64,000 bases of DNA. It comes from Vicia villosa (lineage: Eukaryota > Streptophyta > Magnoliopsida > Fabales > Fabaceae). The notes beneath the pieces are model-generated. The model made no database searches and was not told the DNA's origin. It saw nothing but the letters and a program-made list of their open reading frames with translations. The stretch is taken from assembly GCF_029867415.1 (NCBI RefSeq), contig NC_081185.1, positions 123,570,920 through 123,634,919 of the forward strand, written 5' to 3'. Positions 60,025-64,000 of the stretch are shown here, piece by piece; position 1 is the stretch's first letter; each line of letters opens with the position of its first letter. The translations under genes and the position numbers were made by a program.

Positions 60025-63000
60025 CGAGTTTCCTGCATAAATTCACTCAGAATATGGACATAATATGTTAATTTCGATCTAGTGATTGTAAGATAAATGA
60101 GTCGTCCCACCAACCTACGGTACTGCGAAGGATTCTCATATAAAGGAGTTGAATCCAATGCTAATTTATGGTTTGCTTTAAGTGGGATAGCTCCAAGGCA
60201 TATTTTCTTTAACAAATGAATAATCCATAAAAGTTGCGAGCTAACTCTAGAACAAGAAAATATCTCAACTCTCCCAAGTCTTTCATGTGAAAACACCTGA
60301 TGAGGTATTGCTTAAATTTTTCACATAACTTTGAATCATTCCAAGTCACAACAAGGTCATCAACATAAATTAATACAACTATGAAAATTGAATCATGTGA
60401 ATATATAAACAAACTATGACCAGCTTCACATTCTTGGAAACCATACTTACCAATGCTTGGGACAATTTTGAGTACCAATTGTGTGAGGCTTGCCTAAGAC
60501 CATATAGTGACTTTCTTAGGCGACACACCTTCTCTTTATCGAAAACTTTGTAACCTGACGGGACTTTCATATCTACTTCCTCATCTAATTCCCCATGTAG
60601 GAAAGCATTACTCACATCCATTTGGTGAAGTATCCATCCTTTAGCCACTGCAACAGTAAGCAAACAACTCACAGTTGTTATTTTGGCAACCAGTGCAAAG
60701 GTTTCGTTGAAGTCATCCCCTTCAACTTGTGTGTATCCTTTCGCCACGAGCCAAGCTTTGTGTTTCTCAACTTCACCGTTCGATTTTTATTTAACCTTGT
60801 ATACCCATCTAAAACCCACTACCTTTTTTCCTTTATGGAGCCTTGATATTTCTCATGTTTTATTTTCTTCCAAGGCTTTAAGTTCTTGTGACATGACTTC
60901 TCTCCATTCTTGTCAGTGAATGACTTACTTGTATGATTGAGGCTCTTCAATGCTTTCAACCGCTGCAACATAAGCTTGATGTTTTTGTGAAAAATCATCA
61001 TAATTTACATAGTTTGATACAAGATAAATTATACCTGAAGGAGTTGACATCTTTGGCGATGTACATGTGTGGGTTTTCTCAATTGAGTAACAATAATAAT
61101 TATCAAGTCTTTTGGGTGGTTGCCTGTTCCATGGCCCCATGTCTATATATGTTTGTTATGGTTACACTTTCCCCCTTATTCTGAGGTTCTTCTACTTCAC
61201 TGATCATATCATAATTTGTTTCAACGACTTATTCTTCTCTTGGTTCATTGGAAATTATGACCTGGTCTTGCTGCCCATCATTGCTAGACGTAGTATCTTC
61301 TTCAACAGAACAAAAATCAAGAGCAAATATTGGTGAAGGATTTTCTTCACTATTGTCCTTTTCTTATGGTGCATGCGTAAAAATGTCTTCATAGAACACC
61401 ACATCTCTTGATACATATATCTCTTGTGTCTTTAGGTTGTACACTGTCCAACCTTTTTGGCCTCTAGGATATCCCACGAATACACATTTTTCTCCTCTTG
61501 AATCAAATTTATCTCGCTGTTTTTTTTGAATTTTTAACATAACATAAGCATCCGAAAGTCTTAATGTGCTCATATGATGAAGGTTTTCCCAATAGCTTTT
61601 CATATGGGGTCAAACCATCACTAATCATGGTAGGGGTTCTATTAATGAGGTATGTTGCTGCCAAGACACACTTCCCCTAAAACGATATGGGTAAGTTAAC
61701 TTGGGATCTCAAGGCTCGTGCCACATTGAGTATATGTTTATGTTTTGTCTCTAATCTTGCATTTTGTTGGGGTGTTCCCACACATGAAGTTTCATGTAGG
61801 ATTTCCTCTTGTTGTAGGATTCCTTGAAACACATGGTTGGTAAATTCTGTCCCATGGTCACTCCACAACCTCTTGATCTTTACATTAAATTGTGTGTTTC
61901 CCATGTTGATAAAATTTGTTAAAATTTTCAGAACTTTCGTTTTTTCTTTTAACAAGTAAACACATGTTCGACGCGAATAATCATCAACAATCGTAAGAAA
62001 ATAGTGACAACCACTATGAGAGCTAGTACGATATCTTCCCCATAAATCACAATGTATAAGTTCAAAAGGATTCTCAGGTTTATTATAACTAATATGAAAG
62101 GGAAGTCTGCATTACTTTGATCTATGACATATGTCACAACAACGAAGTTTATTTGAACAGAAATTAAAATTCACTAGCGGAGATATGTGTTGCATAACTT
62201 GAGGAGAGGGATTTCCCATGCGTGCGTGCTGGAGAGCGTGCAGTGAAAGCAATCCCTTGAACTTTTTTCTTCAACATATAAGCCCCACCATGTGCATCAC
62301 CTAAGCCAATCTTCTTCTTCGTGGCAAAGTCCTGTATCATACAATAACTAGTATGATAAGTCACAAAGCAATTTAAATCACGAGTTAATTGACAGACTGA
62401 AATTAAATTGCAATCAAACCTAGGAACAAGTCAAACATTTTATAAAGTAATGTCTTTGCTAAGATCAATGGTCCCCATCATTTCTACTAGCATTGCGTTC
62501 CCTGTAGGAATAGTGGCATAAAAATGTTTCTCAATCTTGATTACCGCTCTCATTAAGGATAAGAGAGGAGTCATATAGTGTGATGCACCACTGTCCAAGA
62601 CCCATTTTAGATCTTTACAAGATGTATTTTTACCGGATTCACAAAAATCATGCTTCATCACACGAGAACCATGGAATGCATGCCCCTGCACTGTTTCTTC
62701 AGTCGCATGTGTATGATGAGCACTAGATTATCCTCCATCATATCTTGAGCGGTGTTGTATCCTTTGTGTGTGCCAAATCTCTGGGTACCCTAAAATCTCA
62801 AAGCATCTTGCTTTAATGTGGCCAGTCTTTCCGCATTGATCACACTTTGAGTTTGAACCATCTCTTTTTCTTTGTCCATTTTGTTTAGATGCATAAAAAG
62901 AAGATCCTCTGGATTCTCTTTTTAGTTGCAGTAATCCTTCCTTTTTCACCCATGACATGTTCAACACTGCCGCCTTAACATGTTCAAATCGCTCATTGTT

Positions 63001-63330
63001 AAGACTTCCGAGAAATAGATGTACTTGGTGATCTCCTTCTCTCTGCAGAATTTCTTTAGATGCACCACATGTACATTATGGAAGTGGTTGCAACTCTCCT
63101 AGTTCATTAAGGAGACTCTTAAATTTGGTATAATATTCTGTCACAGTCATGTCCGATTCATGCTCCATCAGACATAACATACGCCACAACTGATGGATCC
63201 TAGGAGCATTTGTTTGAGCAAAGCGCTCCTCAAATCTTCCCAAATATCTCTTGCAATTGATGCGTGCGAGATGCTGCCGTGCAAAACTGGATCTATAACA
63301 TTGATGATCCATGCCATGACCATTGATTTA
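60025..63330 (-). pseudogene. Older broken Ty1-copia gag-pol
   Basis: Minus-strand pieces from high to low coordinates: gag (63312-63076, WRMLCLMEHESDMTVTEYYT), zinc knuckle CDQCGKTGHIKARC (about 62860-62820), protease WVLDSGASHYMTP (about 62600), pre-integrase region, integrase (WSDHGTEF and GTPQQNARLETKH, 61955-61677) and its C-terminus CVFVGYPRGQKGW, reverse transcriptase (GYTQVEGDDFNETFALVAKI, MDVSNAFLHGELDEEV, YVDDLVV), ending LSEFMQETR at 60025. Several frameshifts and stops. No LTR found at the right; the RNase H side is cut by the hAT MITE and survives only at 49869-49903. Its DSG and YVDD motifs are intact. Confidence 0.92.
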
Positions 63331-63927
63331 GTCTTCTCCCAATTGTAAAAGTCTGGACTGTTTTTTGCAGATTTCTTGATTGAAAAATAAAAGAAAATAA
63401 AAAAATTACAATAGGAGATAGAGAATATGAAAAACCTTGAGGAGACAGAAGCAGCGGCATGAGACGAAGATTAATATAACAAGAGAAGATAAAAAAAAAT
63501 CTAGTGGAGACAACATAAATGGAATATGAAAAAAAGAAAGAAATCCTAATTGTGTTATTTTTATAATGGGGAAATGGAATATGAAAAGTATTTATTTAAA
63601 TTCTGAGAAATTTTAAGTTAGGTCGTGTCCTTTATTTAAAATAAGGTGTCGTGTCTGCAACATTTCAATTTTTTCATTGGGAACTTCAAAAAATGTGTTA
63701 GATGCGTGTCGTACGCGTATCTGTATCAGACATGTGTCGGGTGCGGTGACATGCTGTGTCGGAACTTTATAGGATATGAGAAAGAATGCAAACTATATTA
63801 ATGAGGTGAAAGAGCATTCTTTTTCAAATAACATATCATATCCGTTAGAAGAAGGTGATCCGTTAAAAACACACAGAATTTACACACTTCAACTGATCTG
63901 ACAAATATTTCACATGCACTTTACAAT
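63331..63927. other. Spacer upstream of copia remnant, no gene
   Basis: AT-rich then mixed sequence; a (GTGTCGG)-rich patch at about 63640-63760. No LTR ends or supported ORF recognised. Confidence 0.4.
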
Positions 63928-64000
63928 TGGTAGTAGTTCAATTGGTAGTGGGAATGAAATGAACATGTACTTGAACCCTAGGGTACAGGGTTCGATTCCC
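63928..64000 (+). mobile_element. Possible SINE head or tRNA pseudogene, cut by window end
   Basis: A box TAGTTCAATTGG (63934-63945) and B box GGTTCGATTCC (63989-63999) match Pol III internal promoter consensus in the right order and at tRNA-like spacing. The segment has no clear acceptor stem and runs off the window, so a tRNA-derived SINE is more likely than a true tRNA gene. Confidence 0.5.

Overview
The window is AT-rich nuclear plant DNA. Split genes with GT-AG introns, a TIR-class immune receptor, and families such as Ty1-copia, CACTA and Mutator-like elements point to a dicot. The SIRE/Maximus-type copia gag and the general repeat style suggest a legume, perhaps pea/vetch/clover/medick; that last step is inference. 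Exon boundaries were read by hand from splice signals, phase and protein family similarity.

Genes. (1) 966-15672, minus strand: a complete 19-exon gene for the large subunit of the nuclear cap-binding complex (CBP80/ABH1), 864 codons, with all phases closing. Its introns hold a Stowaway MITE, a 1.1-kb hAT-like element and several short tandem duplications. (2) 25560-31994, minus: a complete 13-exon gene for a plastid monofunctional (lysine-sensitive type) aspartate kinase, 556 codons, with two ACT domains. (3) 36829-44403, minus: a six-exon TIR-NB-LRR receptor gene with a C-JID-like region and an unusual extra C-terminal coiled-coil extension. The natural exon 1-exon 2 join is out of frame, so it may be a pseudogene or need a cryptic acceptor.

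Between genes. 15.7-25.5 kb is intergenic: a probable hAT MITE, a 177-bp tandem duplication, a decayed SIRE/Maximus-like copia (about 20.6-23.3 kb) and a PIF/Harbinger-type element with TTA target duplications. 32.2-36.5 kb holds a hAT-like element just upstream of the kinase gene, a Mutator-like element whose ends carry 20-bp palindromes, and a small copia LTR/gag fragment. The 2.8-kb first intron of the receptor holds two more members of the palindrome family and a 5'-truncated LINE with an 18-bp target duplication. 44.9-48.5 kb has two broken LINEs placed head to head.

Nested block, 49.87-63.3 kb. The oldest layer is a broken minus-strand copia. A roughly 0.5-kb hAT-type MITE (49912-60016) interrupts it within the region 3' of the reverse transcriptase, and the copia reading frame resumes across the 10.1-kb insertion. 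The MITE was itself hit twice: by a Mutator-like element (50081-54628, perfect 9-bp target duplication) and by a complete copia element (54932-59957, 500-bp LTRs differing at 4 positions). The Mutator-like element carries a CACTA element (50263-53097) inside its left inverted repeat. The young copia nevertheless has stops, frameshifts and a changed protease active site.

The window ends in a tRNA-like promoter head (A and B boxes) that may start a SINE.
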